This document shows positions 26,001 through 34,189 of a stretch of 44,114 nucleotides of DNA, in pieces; within the stretch, counting starts at the first letter, position 1; each line of letters begins with the position of its first letter. A program made the translations under genes and the position numbers. Below the pieces are notes generated by a model that worked only from the letters and a program-made list of their open reading frames with translations, made no database searches and was not told where the DNA came from. Source of the DNA: Microbacteriaceae bacterium (GTDB lineage Bacteria; Actinomycetota; Actinomycetes; Actinomycetales; Microbacteriaceae); contig JAHEAT010000012.1 of the NCBI GenBank assembly GCA_024642605.1, forward strand, positions 1 through 44,114, given 5' to 3'.

Positions 26001-26544
26001 CCATGGCTCGTTTAGCGCCGACCACAGCGCTTTTTGCTTGAAGTAAGTCTTGAGCGGTTTCGATTAGCACAGCGTCTACTCCGCCGCGAATTAGCCCTTC
26101 GACTTGGGCTTGGTAGGCATCTCGCAGCACTCTGAAGGTGGTGTGTAGCAGTGTCGGTAACTTGGTACCCGGACCTACCGAACCGAGCACCCAGCGCGGG
26201 TTCGACTCGGTAGAAAATTCGTCTGCCGTATCGCGAGCGATCTTTGCGCCAGCCTCGGCAAGTTCTTCGATGCGAGACTCAATGCCGTACTCGGCCAGGT
26301 TGGCCCAGTTTGCACCGAAGGTATTAGTTTCGATTGCCTCCGAACCGGCCGCCAGATACTTGCGGTGAATGTCGGCGATTATGTCGGCTCGCGTCACATT
26401 GAGAATCTCGTTGCAGCCCTCGTGGTTTTGAAAGTCATCCATCGAAGGGGCAGCAGACTGAATCATGGTTCCCATGGCGCCGTCGGCGACTACCACGCGA
26501 GATGAGATGGCTTCGATTAGGGCAGCTGAACGGGTTGAGAACAT
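23011..26544 (-). CDS. metH: Cobalamin-dependent methionine synthase
   Basis: Makes methionine from homocysteine and 5-methyltetrahydrofolate through methylcobalamin. The 1177-aa protein has all four modules. The homocysteine domain (about 1-310) has zinc ligands C227 (GLNC), C293 and C294 (GGCCGTTP). A pterin-binding domain covers about 335-600. The cobalamin cap and binding domain (about 640-880) have the axial histidine in D742-V-H744-D-I-G747. The SAM-dependent reactivation domain is C-terminal. TAGAAT lies 9 nt before the ATG. Divergent from metF, which supplies its folate substrate. No cobalamin riboswitch fits in the 94-nt gap. Confidence 0.97.
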   Translation of the reverse strand: MFSTRSAALIEAISSRVVVADGAMGTMIQSAAPSMDDFQNHEGCNEILNVTRADIIADIHRKYLAAGSEAIETNTFGANWANLAEYGIESRIEELAEAGAKIARDTADEFSTESNPRWVLGSVGPGTKLPTLLHTTFRVLRDAYQAQVEGLIRGGVDAVLIETAQDLLQAKSAVVGAKRAMAQLGQSVPIIVSVTIETTGTMLLGSEIGAALTALTALGVDAIGLNCATGPTEMSEHLRYLSKFSKLPLVVMPNAGLPVLTSDGAHYPLGAADLASAQLQFVHEYGAGLVGGCCGTTPEHIAAIVSAVQNQTPSRPTWVNEPGLASLYQHQPFDQTMTYLSIGERTNANGSKAFRDAMLEGNWDECLEIAKSQTREGAHALDVCVDYVGRDGADDMREFVSRLVTSTTLPIVLDSTEPAVLEAGLECIGGRAMINSVNYEDGDGPTSRFARIMPLVKEHGAAVVALTIDETGQARTAQTKFDIAKRLIDDLRANWGMSLSDIVVDTLTFPIATGQDETRRDGLETIQAIAQLNQAYPGVQSTLGISNISFGLSPAARHVLNSVFLHECTKAGLTSAIVHAARIMPLSQIPETQLKVALDLIYDRREYDSDGNVTFDPLTRLLDEFSGVDSVTAKQTRASELAAMPLEARLQRRIIDGEKKGLELDLDEALATGIPALQIINDHLLAGMQVVGELFGAGEMQLPFVLQSAEVMKTSVAYLEPHIEKTDDSGKGKILLATVRGDVHDIGKNLVDIILSNNGFDTVNIGIKQSVNEILQAAETHDVDVIGMSGLLVKSTQVMKENLEEMNLRGVAARWPVILGGAALTRAFVEQDLAEIYEGEVRYARDAFEGLRLMDALVKFKRGEAVELPALKKRVTPKGNLLERTSLENLPTRSDVATDNRIPTPPFWGTRTVKGIALRDYSSFLDERATFMGQWGLKPGRGDDGASYEQLVETEGRPRLRHWLERIQTESLLEAAVVYGYFPAVSEGDDLVILHHGAERSTDGGSGGVPGTERLRFTFPRQSRDRHLCLSDFVSPIGSGVIDVVPFQLVTMGNRVSVAANELYAKNEYRDYLELHGLSVQLTEALAEFWHQRVREELGFDQEEPEAVEGLFSLDYRGARYSFGYPACPNLEDRIKLIELLRPESIGVTLSEELQLHPEQSTDAMVLHHPEAKYFSV

Positions 26545-26638
26545 AGAAACTAAATTCTAACCTTCAGGCAGGCGATAAACTTTTGCTCAACCCCGCGAGT
26601 TAGTTCGCCTCACAACGTTCAAGGTAACCGGTCACCCC

Positions 26639-27496
26639 ATGAAAAGCATCGTCGAGAAGGCCAAGGCCGACGGCAGAGCGACGCTTTCGTTTGAATATTT
26701 TCCTCCCAAAGATGACTCAGCAAACCTTGGGCTTTACGAAACTTTTGATCAGCTAAATGAGCTAGCGCCCGATTTCGTATCGGTGACCTATGGCGCTGGA
26801 GGGTCAAACCGTGAGCGCTCTCTTGCGGTGCTAGACCACATGGCCCCGGTTGTGCCCACCATCGGTCACCTCACCTGTGTCGGCGCCTCAAGAGCTAGCA
26901 CCACCGAACTGATCAAGCGTTTTGAGCAATCTGGCGCGGCGGCGATTCTTGCACTTCGTGGCGACCCGCCCAAAGACAACCCGAACGCACTTGCCGAAGG
27001 CGAAATCAAGACCGCTCTAGAACTTGTTGACCTAGCCAACCAGATTACGAACCTCGAAATTGGTGTAGCGGCTTTTCCGGAGGTGCATCCCGAATCGCCG
27101 AACATGCAGCATGACCTTGAGGTGCTAAGTCTCAAGGTGGCAGCCGGGGCAAGCTTCGCCGTTACCCAGCTTTTCTTCTCTGTAGAGACGTATGCCAACC
27201 TCGTGGCTCAAGCTCGCGCAGCTGGAATAGAAATCCCTATCGTGCCCGGCTTGTTGCCAATCTCAAATGCCAAGCAGGTTTTGCGCATGGCAGCGATGAG
27301 CGGCGCTGCTGTTCCAACCGAACTGGTGCAACAACTCGAAGACGCTGATGAGGCCGATTCACGAAAGATTGGCATGGAGTTCACCATCGAATTCGGCAGG
27401 CGTCTTCTCGATTCGGGCGCACCGGGTTTGCACATTTTTACGCTCAATCAAAGCGAAGCCGCGCGCGAGGTTGCTCTCGGTGTCGGTTTGGCATAG
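26639..27496 (+). CDS. metF: 5,10-methylenetetrahydrofolate reductase
   Basis: FAD enzyme that reduces methylene-THF to 5-methyl-THF for MetH. The 285-aa TIM-barrel protein shows TLSFEYFPPKDD near the N terminus, FVSVTYGAGGSNRERSL, HLTCVGASR, ILALRGDPP and ASFAVTQLFFSVETYANLV, all conserved in MetF. ATG start with no clear ribosome-binding site; a leaderless or near-leaderless mRNA is likely but the -10 (TAACCG) is imperfect. Divergent partner of metH. Confidence 0.96.
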   Translation: MKSIVEKAKADGRATLSFEYFPPKDDSANLGLYETFDQLNELAPDFVSVTYGAGGSNRERSLAVLDHMAPVVPTIGHLTCVGASRASTTELIKRFEQSGAAAILALRGDPPKDNPNALAEGEIKTALELVDLANQITNLEIGVAAFPEVHPESPNMQHDLEVLSLKVAAGASFAVTQLFFSVETYANLVAQARAAGIEIPIVPGLLPISNAKQVLRMAAMSGAAVPTELVQQLEDADEADSRKIGMEFTIEFGRRLLDSGAPGLHIFTLNQSEAAREVALGVGLA

Positions 27497-27531
27497 CTCT
27501 GCACCTGCACGTCGTTGTCGCCAGCGGCGGT

Positions 27532-27543
27532 TAGTCTGGCTGG
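27532..27543 (+). promoter_or_regulatory. Leaderless-type promoter of the DnaQ-like exonuclease
   Basis: TAGTCT (27532-27537), 6 nt, then GTG at 27544. Confidence 0.55.
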
Positions 27544-28269
27544 GTGAGCACACTTTTTGAAATGCCTAAAGAACCACTACCCGACTGGGCTAAAAAGCTG
27601 GCAGTTTTCGATTTGGAAACTACGGGTCTAGTTCTAGACCAGGCCAGAATCGTCACCGCCTGCGTCACGGTTATCGATGAGAACGGCGAAATCGCAGACG
27701 ACCAACTCGAATGGTTGGCTAACCCCGGCATTCCCATTCCTGAGGTGGCCACCGCAGTGCACGGTATTGACAACGAAACTGCCCAGCGCGATGGTCGCCC
27801 TCCCAAGGCTGTTCTCGCTGAGGTGTTGGCTAAGCTCGGGTCTTTCTTCGAAGCGGGCATACCGGTTGTGGCGTACAACGCGCCATATGACTTCACGATT
27901 TTGCACTACGAAGCGTTGCGCAACGGGCTCACTCCGCTATCGAACCCAGCTCCGGTTATCGACCCTCTCGTGATCGATAAGTTTCTAGACCGGTATCGCG
28001 GCGGTAAGAGGCGCCTAGAGCTCACTGCTGCACATTACGGCGTTGAACTCACCGATGCGCATAACGCAACGGCCGATGCCGTGGCTGCCGGCCGAGTAGC
28101 TCAGGCGATTGCACGTAAATTCGCCAAGCGACTTTCGATCGAAGCAACCGAACTGCACGAACTTCAGATTGCCTGGAGCAAAGATCTCGACCTAGATTTC
28201 GAGAAGTTCATGCAGGGCAAAGACCCTTCGTTTAAGACCACACTCGGTTGGCCGCTAAAACTTCGGTAG
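27544..28269 (+). CDS. DnaQ-family 3'-5' exonuclease
   Basis: DEDDh exonuclease domain protein, 241 aa. Exo I is seen as AVFDLETTGL (D-x-E), exo II as VVAYNAPYDF (N-x3-D), and exo III as DAHNATADA (H-x4-D). It resembles stand-alone epsilon-like proteins; whether it proofreads with DNA polymerase III or degrades other DNA/RNA is not decided by the sequence. GTG start, probably leaderless. It ends at a bidirectional terminator shared with rpmE2. Confidence 0.88.
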   Translation: MSTLFEMPKEPLPDWAKKLAVFDLETTGLVLDQARIVTACVTVIDENGEIADDQLEWLANPGIPIPEVATAVHGIDNETAQRDGRPPKAVLAEVLAKLGSFFEAGIPVVAYNAPYDFTILHYEALRNGLTPLSNPAPVIDPLVIDKFLDRYRGGKRRLELTAAHYGVELTDAHNATADAVAAGRVAQAIARKFAKRLSIEATELHELQIAWSKDLDLDFEKFMQGKDPSFKTTLGWPLKLR

Positions 28270-28282
28270 TTTTGCAAGGCAT

Positions 28283-28318
28283 AAAAAAACCCCACCGAAT
28301 TCTCGGTGGGGTTTTTTT
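28283..28318. terminator. Bidirectional terminator between the exonuclease gene and rpmE2
   Basis: AAAAAAACCCCACCGA and TCGGTGGGGTTTTTTT form a 16-bp inverted repeat with a 4-nt loop (ATTC). A- and T-runs on both sides allow termination from either strand. Confidence 0.95.
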
Positions 28319-28326
28319 GAAGTTGA

Positions 28327-28578
28327 TTAAGCGCCGAAGCCCTTGTAGCGGGTGTTGAACTTCTCGACGCGACCGGCAGAGTCCATGATGCGCTGCTTAC
28401 CAGTGTAGAACGGGTGCGATGCCGAAGAGATTTCAACGTCGAACACTGGGTAGGTGTTTCCGTCTTCCCATTCGATGGTCTTGCTCGAAGTTACGGTCGA
28501 GCGAGTCAAGAATGCAACGCCCGATGCTAGGTCGCGGAAAACGATCTGCTCGTACTTTGGGTGGATGTCGGCCTTCAT
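28327..28578 (-). CDS. rpmE2: 50S ribosomal protein L31 type B
   Basis: Ribosomal protein of the large subunit, 83 aa, starting [20 protein letters not shown], with [21 protein letters not shown] near the C terminus. It lacks the CxxC zinc-binding cysteines, so it is the zinc-independent form, which in some bacteria replaces the zinc form when zinc is scarce. TTAGGAAG precedes the ATG by 8 nt. A TATAGT -10 box and an inverted repeat lie upstream. Confidence 0.96.
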   Translation of the reverse strand: MKADIHPKYEQIVFRDLASGVAFLTRSTVTSSKTIEWEDGNTYPVFDVEISSASHPFYTGKQRIMDSAGRVEKFNTRYKGFGA

Positions 28579-28627
28579 CAGAAAACTTCCTAAAGTCTTG
28601 TTTTGGCTATTCGCCTGGGGATTGGTA

Positions 28628-28655
28628 GGTGCATTAGCACCAAGGGAAAACTATA
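28628..28655 (-). promoter_or_regulatory. rpmE2 promoter region with inverted repeat at the predicted transcript start
   Basis: TATAGT at 28650-28655 on the minus strand is a good -10 box. Just downstream, GGTGC-ATTA-GCACC (28628-28641) is a perfect 5-bp inverted repeat covering the predicted transcript start or first leader bases. It could be a repressor site or a small leader hairpin; the regulator is unknown. Confidence 0.4.
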
Positions 28656-28660
28656 CCAGA

Positions 28661-29443
28661 CTAGTGTGCCCTAGCGCGATACCTTCCGTCGACAGAATCA
28701 ACAGTGATGGCTATGCCAAACGCTTCGCTGATTTTGTCCGAAGTAATGGTGTGCTCGATTTCGCCGGCTGCAAAAACTTTGCCGTTCTGCAAAATCAGAG
28801 CGTGTGTGAATCCCTTTGGAATTTCTTCCAGGTGGTGGGTGACCATCACCATAGCTGGAGCGCTCGGTGCTGATGCGTATGCGCCGATGATAGAGATGGT
28901 GTGCTCGCGAGCGGCAAGGTCGAGGCTTGCAACCGGCTCATCGAGCAAAAGTAGTTCTGGGTCGGTCATAACCGCGCGTGCAATCTGTGCACGCTTGCGC
29001 TCACCATCAGAGAGAGTTCCGAACGACCGTTCGGCAAAATCTTGCAGGTGCCATTCGGCCAGAACACGGCGGGCTCGTCGCTCGTCGACATCATCGTATT
29101 TCTCGCTCCAGCGACCGGTTACCGCATACGAGGCAGTCATGACGGCGTCTAGAACCGTTTCGGAGTTTGGAATGTGGGCTGCCTGAGCCGAAGATGCGAA
29201 GCCGATTCTGGTTATTAGCTCAAAAACATTTACCTCACCCAAACGCTCCCCCAGGATTTCAGCGGATCCGATGCTCGGGTGAATTTGGGCAGCAATAATG
29301 CGCAGCAGCGAGGTCTTGCCGGCACCGTTTGGGCCGATGATCACCCATCGCTGGTTGTCTTCGACGCGCCAATCGATTCGATCGAGAATTGGCCGTGTTC
29401 CTCTAACCAGAGAAACATCGTTGAGTTGAATTACGGTCATCAT
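28661..29443 (-). CDS. ABC transporter ATP-binding protein without a permease
   Basis: A single ABC ATPase domain of about 260 aa. Walker A is IGPNGAGKTSLLRI, the signature is TLSDGERKRAQIARA, and Walker B is ELLLLDEPVASLDL, with the switch histidine in VMVTHHLEE. There is no membrane domain and no permease gene is adjacent. It resembles YlmA-like cytosolic ABC proteins. It follows glgM by 12 nt. The start is unclear: ATG at 29443 or 29440, or TTG at 29452; no ribosome-binding site settles it. Confidence 0.82.
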   Translation of the reverse strand: MMTVIQLNDVSLVRGTRPILDRIDWRVEDNQRWVIIGPNGAGKTSLLRIIAAQIHPSIGSAEILGERLGEVNVFELITRIGFASSAQAAHIPNSETVLDAVMTASYAVTGRWSEKYDDVDERRARRVLAEWHLQDFAERSFGTLSDGERKRAQIARAVMTDPELLLLDEPVASLDLAAREHTISIIGAYASAPSAPAMVMVTHHLEEIPKGFTHALILQNGKVFAAGEIEHTITSDKISEAFGIAITVDSVDGRYRARAH

Positions 29444-29455
29444 TTGTTTCAAAGC

Positions 29456-30646
29456 CTAAGCGAAGTCGTCTATGGCATCGCGGTAGACGCTGATGGTGTC
29501 TTGGGCGATGCGGTCCCACGAAAAGTGCTGCTCCACGCGGGCACGGCCGGCTGCACCGAATTCTGAAATTCTCGGGTTAGCCAACATCGCATTCATGGCA
29601 TTGGCAAAGTCAGATACGAACTTGGCCTCATCGAGTGGTTTACCAGAACCGTCTTCGAGTTGCTCAATCGGCACTAGCAAACCCGTTTGGTCGTGGGCGA
29701 CCACCTCGGGGATTCCTCCGGTCGCGGTAGCTACCACGGGGATGCCGCAGGCCATTGCCTCTAGATTCACGATGCCGAGTGGCTCATAGATCGAAGGACA
29801 AGCGAAAACGGTTGCCGATGAAAGCACCGCGATGAGTTCTTGACGGCTCAGGTGTTTTTCGACCCAGATGACGTTGTCGCGGGTTTGCTTTAGTTCGTCG
29901 ACAAGCTCGGTTACCAGCGCCTGAATTTCCTTGGTGTCTGGTGCACCGGCGCACAGCACCAGCTGCACATCTGCCGGGAGCTCGCGGGCAGCCTTAAGTA
30001 GGTATGGCAAACCCTTCTGCTGCGTGATTCGACCAACGAAAACCACCGAACGTGCGTCGGGGTTTACGCCGAGGGCGCGAACCAAATCATCGTTGCGTGC
30101 GCTCTGAAAGGCCGAAAGGTCGATTCCGTTATGCACCACGGTGACTTTCTCGGGATCGATTTGCGGGTACGCCCGAAGAATGTCTTTACGCATGCCGTGC
30201 GACACAGCGATGATTTTGGCAGCACCCTCGTAAGCGGTCCGCTCGATCCAGGACGAAAGTCGGTATCCCCCACCGAGCTGCTCTTCTTTCCACGGGCGCA
30301 GTGGCTCGAGGCTGTGCGCGGTAATCAGGTGCGGAATTCCGTGGAGCTTCGAAGCAACGTGTCCGGCGAAGTTGGCGTACCAGGTGTGCGAGTGAACCAG
30401 ATCGGCGCCGGCGATGTCAGAGACCATAGCCAGGTCGGTTGCCATCGTTTGAACGGCGGCGTTGACTTGGTCAAATTCATTCGGATGCGCGTAGGCCTTG
30501 GTATCGGTTTCGTTACGGTCATCACCGAAGGCTCGAACCTGAACCTCGATGTGTGAGCGCAGAACTCTCACCAATTCAGCGACATGTACGCCCGCTCCGC
30601 CGTAGATGAACGGTGGATACTCTTTGGTGATTAGGTCAATACGCAT
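29456..30646 (-). CDS. glgM: Actinobacterial glycogen synthase-type glycosyltransferase (GlgM/GlgA)
   Basis: GT4 enzyme of 396 aa that uses ADP-glucose. It starts MRIDLITKEYPPFIYGGAGV, the glycine-rich donor loop of the corynebacterial/mycobacterial group, and has FVGRITQQKGLPYLL and YEPLGIVNLEAMACG (E-x7-E). The mycobacterial relative makes alpha-maltose 1-phosphate from ADP-glucose and glucose 1-phosphate rather than extending glycogen, so glgM is preferred, but older annotation would be glgA. Leaderless start (TAATCT, 6 nt, ATG). Divergent from glgC, the supplier of its donor. Confidence 0.9.
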   Translation of the reverse strand: MRIDLITKEYPPFIYGGAGVHVAELVRVLRSHIEVQVRAFGDDRNETDTKAYAHPNEFDQVNAAVQTMATDLAMVSDIAGADLVHSHTWYANFAGHVASKLHGIPHLITAHSLEPLRPWKEEQLGGGYRLSSWIERTAYEGAAKIIAVSHGMRKDILRAYPQIDPEKVTVVHNGIDLSAFQSARNDDLVRALGVNPDARSVVFVGRITQQKGLPYLLKAARELPADVQLVLCAGAPDTKEIQALVTELVDELKQTRDNVIWVEKHLSRQELIAVLSSATVFACPSIYEPLGIVNLEAMACGIPVVATATGGIPEVVAHDQTGLLVPIEQLEDGSGKPLDEAKFVSDFANAMNAMLANPRISEFGAAGRARVEQHFSWDRIAQDTISVYRDAIDDFA

Positions 30647-30658
30647 GTCACAAGATTA
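30647..30658 (-). promoter_or_regulatory. Leaderless-type promoter of glgM
   Basis: Minus-strand TAATCT (30653-30658), TGTGAC, then ATG at 30646. Confidence 0.6.
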
Positions 30659-30690
30659 CAGATTTTGAGCCACTTGGAGCGTTAAGGCAA

Positions 30691-30702
30691 TAACATTTGG
30701 CT
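30691..30702 (+). promoter_or_regulatory. Leaderless-type promoter of glgC
   Basis: TAACAT (30691-30696), TTGGCT, then ATG at 30703. An in-frame TTG at 30697 falls inside the 6-nt spacer, so the ATG is the likely start. The glgM and glgC -10 boxes are 32 nt apart, so the two promoters may influence each other. Confidence 0.6.
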
Positions 30703-31947
30703 ATGAGTACGCAACAACGCATTTTTGGAATGGTCTTGGCCGGTGGCGAAGGCAAGCGCCTAATGCCGCTTACTGCCGACCGCGCAAAACCTGCTGTTCC
30801 ATTCGGTGGTTCTTACCGACTAATCGACTTTGCCCTGTCGAACCTTATTAACTCGGGCCTACGACGCATCGTTGTACTCACTCAGTACAAGTCACACTCG
30901 CTCGACCGCCACATCTCGCAAACCTGGCGCATGTCACCTCTGCTTGGCGCTTACGTTGCCTCGGTGCCAGCGCAGCAGCGCCTGGGCAAGCGCTGGTTTA
31001 GCGGAAGCGCAGACGCAATTTTGCAGAGCATGAACCTTTTGAGCGATGAGCGCCCAGACATCGTTGTCGTGGTCGGTGCCGACCACGTTTATCGCATGGA
31101 CTTCGACCAGATGATCGAAGCGCACATTGCCTCAGGCAAGGGCGTGACCGTGGCAGCTATTCGCCAACCGATGTCGCTTGCCAACCAGTTTGGTGTGATC
31201 GAAGTAGATTCCAAGAACCCCAAGCGAATTGCCGCCTTCCTCGAGAAGCCAAACGACCCAAAAGGTCTGCCAGACTCCCCCAACGAAGTTCTAGCATCGA
31301 TGGGTAACTACGTGTTCACGGCATCCGCGCTGATTGAAGCGATCGAGCAAGACGGCGAACGCGATGACTCGAGTCACGACATGGGTGGCGACATTGTTCC
31401 TTACATGGTTGGTCGAGATGATGCCGGTGTTTACGACTTCACCTACAACCAGATTCCAGGCTCAACAGAACGTGATCACAGCTACTGGCGCGACGTAGGA
31501 ACCATTGATTCTTACTACGATGCTCACATGGACCTAATTTCGGTGATGCCGGTGTTCAACCTCTACAACTCCGAGTGGCCAATCTTTACCCAGCAAATCA
31601 ATCTTCCGCCAGCCAAGTTCGTGCACGACGGAGAAGGCAACCAGGGCCGCACCACAGACTCAATCGTGTCGCTTGGAACGGTTGTTTCTGGTGGCGTTGT
31701 GGAGCGATCGGTGCTTTCTCCTTGGGTTAAAGTCAACTCACACGCGTTGGTAACCGACTCGGTATTGCTCGACGGAGTTCAAATCGGTCGCAACTCAACG
31801 GTGCGACGCGCCATTCTAGACAAGGGCGTTGTTGTAACCGACGGCGCAATGGTTGGTATCGATCGCCAGCGCGACATCGACCGCGGTTTCACCGTTACCG
31901 AGACCGGAATCACCGTGGTTGGTAAGGGTGTCGTAGTCAATCCGTGA
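30703..31947 (+). CDS. glgC: Glucose-1-phosphate adenylyltransferase
   Basis: Makes ADP-glucose from glucose 1-phosphate and ATP, committing carbon to glycogen-like alpha-glucan. The 414-aa protein has the nucleotide-binding motif [53 protein letters not shown] and FLEKP, with a C-terminal beta-helix region. Length and order match GlgC. ATG at 30703 is probably the first base of the mRNA. The serB start overlaps the end of this gene (GTGA). Confidence 0.96.
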   Translation: MSTQQRIFGMVLAGGEGKRLMPLTADRAKPAVPFGGSYRLIDFALSNLINSGLRRIVVLTQYKSHSLDRHISQTWRMSPLLGAYVASVPAQQRLGKRWFSGSADAILQSMNLLSDERPDIVVVVGADHVYRMDFDQMIEAHIASGKGVTVAAIRQPMSLANQFGVIEVDSKNPKRIAAFLEKPNDPKGLPDSPNEVLASMGNYVFTASALIEAIEQDGERDDSSHDMGGDIVPYMVGRDDAGVYDFTYNQIPGSTERDHSYWRDVGTIDSYYDAHMDLISVMPVFNLYNSEWPIFTQQINLPPAKFVHDGEGNQGRTTDSIVSLGTVVSGGVVERSVLSPWVKVNSHALVTDSVLLDGVQIGRNSTVRRAILDKGVVVTDGAMVGIDRQRDIDRGFTVTETGITVVGKGVVVNP

Positions 31948-32573
31948 GCCGTTTTCTCGTAGTCTTCGATGTCGATTCGACGCTTATCGAAGATGAGGTA
32001 ATTGAACTCTTGGCCGACTGCGCCGGTAAGCGAGTCGAGGTTGCCGAGATTACCGAACGAGCCATGCAGGGTGAACTCGACTTTGCCCAGTCGCTCGAGG
32101 CGCGGGTAGCCACACTGGCTGGATTGCCCGCTACGGTAATCGCCCAAACCTACGAGCGAATCCGCGTGACTCGCGGCGCTAGACAATTCATCGATGCTGT
32201 GCACTCCCGCGGTGGCAAGGTGGCAGCTGTCTCCGGCGGTTTCAATCAGTTGTTAGAGCCACTTGCCACACAGCTTCAACTTGACTTCTGGCGAGCCAAC
32301 GAACTCGAAATTGCCGGCGCTCAGCTCACCGGCAAAGTTGCCGGAGATATCATCGATCGCAAGGCCAAGGCCGACTCGTTAGTGGAATGGGCGGCGCTTT
32401 GCGACGTGCCACTGGCTAACTGCATCGCGGTTGGAGATGGGGCTAACGATCTAGACATGATGGCTCGAGCCGGGCTATCGGTGGCGTTCAATGCCAAACC
32501 GAAGGTTCGAGAGGCGGCCAATCTTGTGGTTGGTGGCAACGACTTGGCTGCCCTGATACCGCTACTCCCCTAG
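31944..32573 (+). CDS. serB: Phosphoserine phosphatase
   Basis: HAD-type phosphatase for the last step of serine synthesis. The 209-aa protein shows motif [17 protein letters not shown] (DxDST, typical of SerB), the substrate region [20 protein letters not shown], motif II AAVSGGF and motif [12 protein letters not shown]. It lacks the N-terminal ACT domain of some SerB proteins. GTG start overlaps the glgC stop by 4 nt, so translation is likely coupled. Ends at a strong terminator. Confidence 0.93.
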   Translation: MSRFLVVFDVDSTLIEDEVIELLADCAGKRVEVAEITERAMQGELDFAQSLEARVATLAGLPATVIAQTYERIRVTRGARQFIDAVHSRGGKVAAVSGGFNQLLEPLATQLQLDFWRANELEIAGAQLTGKVAGDIIDRKAKADSLVEWAALCDVPLANCIAVGDGANDLDMMARAGLSVAFNAKPKVREAANLVVGGNDLAALIPLLP

Positions 32574-32591
32574 CAGGAGTCGAGACACAAA

Positions 32592-32621
32592 AAAAAGGAC
32601 ACCCGTGAGGGTGTCCTTTTT
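32592..32621. terminator. Bidirectional terminator between serB and fabI
   Basis: AAAAAGGACACCC (32592-32604) pairs with GGGTGTCCTTTTT (32609-32621) around a GTGA loop, with A-run and T-run flanks. Confidence 0.95.
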
Positions 32622-32634
32622 CTTGGCGCAAAGA

Positions 32635-33402
32635 TTACTGACCGGTTGAGTGCAGACCGCCATCGACGTGGACGATTTCACCGGTGGTCTTCGGAAACCA
32701 GTCGCTCAGAAGAGCGATGATTCCACGAGATGCTGGCTCGGTGTCGGCAAGCTCCCAGTGCAGTGGAGCGCGCTCAACCCAGATGTCTTCCATCATCGAG
32801 AACCCAGGAATACCCTTGGCCGCGGTGGTGCGAAGTGGCCCAGCAGAGATTAGGTTCACGCGGATGTCGTCTTTACCGAGGTAACGAGCGAGGTAACGCG
32901 CGGTCGATTCGAAGGCGGCCTTTGCTACGCCCATCCAGTCGTAAACCGGCCATGAAACCGAAGCATCGAAGGTAAGACCAACAATGGAAGCACCTGGCTT
33001 TAGTAGGGGCTTCGCTGCGGTGGTAATCGACTTGAGAGAGTAAGCAGAAACGTGAACGGCAGTTGAGACATCTTCCCACTGAGTTTCCATGAAGTTTCCG
33101 CCTAGAGCGGTTTGAGGTGCAAAAGCGATGGCGTGCACGATTCCGTCGAGGTGCGGCAGGTGCTCCTGAACGCGCGAAACCAAAGCATCGAGGTCATCCT
33201 GGTTGGTGGCGTCGAGCTCGATTACCTGAGCGCCCTTTGGAAGTCGTTCTGCAATCTTGGTGGTGATTGGAAGCATGCGACCGAACGAAGAAAGAATGAT
33301 CTCGGCACCCTGCTCCTGCGCAAGTCTGGCGACGGTGAATGCGATCGAAGCTTCGGTTAGAACTCCGGTGATGAGGATTTTCTTGCCCTCTAGAATGCCC
33401 AT
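32635..33402 (-). CDS. fabI: Enoyl-[acyl-carrier-protein] reductase (NADH), InhA/FabI type
   Basis: Last reduction of the type II fatty-acid elongation cycle. The 255-aa short-chain dehydrogenase-like protein has the family cofactor motif GKKILITGVLTEASIAFTVA, AIAFAPQTALGG, and YDWMGVAKAAFESTARYLAR (catalytic Tyr and Lys). ATG at 33402 follows AAAGGAAA; a longer frame to 33486 would run into fabG. It lies downstream of fabG as in the mycobacterial fabG1-inhA pair. Known to be the target of isoniazid/triclosan-type drugs in relatives. Confidence 0.95.
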   Translation of the reverse strand: MGILEGKKILITGVLTEASIAFTVARLAQEQGAEIILSSFGRMLPITTKIAERLPKGAQVIELDATNQDDLDALVSRVQEHLPHLDGIVHAIAFAPQTALGGNFMETQWEDVSTAVHVSAYSLKSITTAAKPLLKPGASIVGLTFDASVSWPVYDWMGVAKAAFESTARYLARYLGKDDIRVNLISAGPLRTTAAKGIPGFSMMEDIWVERAPLHWELADTEPASRGIIALLSDWFPKTTGEIVHVDGGLHSTGQ

Positions 33403-33460
33403 TATTTTCCTTTGATTTTTCGAATATCTAAATTGTGCCAGAAAGTTGCTGAAACTTGGG

Positions 33461-34171
33461 TTAGTGACCCATTCCGAGTCCGCCATCTACAGGGATGACC
33501 GCTCCAGAGATGTATCCCGCCTCGTCGCCCGCAAGCCACGCGACAACCTTGGCTACCTCTTCGGGCTGCGCAAAACGACCTGCTGGAATGTTCTTCTTAT
33601 ACTGCTCGATGGTCTCCTCCGAGAGAACCGCCGTCATGTCGGTGTCAATGAATCCCGGTGCCACAACGTTTGCGGTTATGCCGCGGCCGCCGAGCTCGCG
33701 CGTAAGCGAACGTGCCATTCCGACTAGACCAGACTTCGAAGCCGAGTAATTCACCTGACCGGCAGATCCGTAGAGAGCGACCACCGAACCAATGAAGATC
33801 ACGCGGCCAAACTTGGCTTTCATCATGCCCTTGGTGGCTCGACGCAACACGCGAAACGCTCCGCCGAGGTTGGTGTCTACAACCTGCTCGAACTCTTCGT
33901 CGGTCATGCGCATTAGCAAAGTGTCTTTGGTGATGCCGGCGTTTGCCACAAGCACCTCAACCGGGCCTAGCTTGGCTTCAATCTCAGCGAAGGCTGCATC
34001 TAACGATTCTGGGTTGGTAACGTCGGCAACCACACTGAGAGTTCCGGCAGGGCCTTCGCCCGAGCGAACGGTTACTGCAACACGGTGGCCGAGTGCCACG
34101 AATTCTTCGGCTATGGCTCGGCCGATTCCGCGGTTTCCGCCGGTGATAAGTACTGTTCTTGGAGTGGTCAT
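33461..34171 (-). CDS. fabG: 3-oxoacyl-[acyl-carrier-protein] reductase
   Basis: NADPH-dependent reductase of fatty-acid elongation. The 236-aa SDR protein has ITGGNRGIGRAIAEEF (TGxxxGxG), NAG in VLVANAGITKDTL, the catalytic serine in FIGSVVALYG and YSASKSG (Tyr-x3-Lys). ATG at 34171 is preceded by AAGG 6 nt upstream; the open frame to 34264 lacks family homology. It forms a two-gene unit with fabI and is divergent from the DUF3099 gene. Confidence 0.95.
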   Translation of the reverse strand: MTTPRTVLITGGNRGIGRAIAEEFVALGHRVAVTVRSGEGPAGTLSVVADVTNPESLDAAFAEIEAKLGPVEVLVANAGITKDTLLMRMTDEEFEQVVDTNLGGAFRVLRRATKGMMKAKFGRVIFIGSVVALYGSAGQVNYSASKSGLVGMARSLTRELGGRGITANVVAPGFIDTDMTAVLSEETIEQYKKNIPAGRFAQPEEVAKVVAWLAGDEAGYISGAVIPVDGGLGMGH

Positions 34172-34189
34172 TTCTAGCCTTGTCGTTTT

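Noticed and set aside
26545..26638. Possible cobalamin or SAM riboswitch in the metH/metF gap
   Set aside because: The gap is only 94 nt, has no B12-box-like or SAM-box-like sequence, and the metH -10 lies 9 nt from its ATG.
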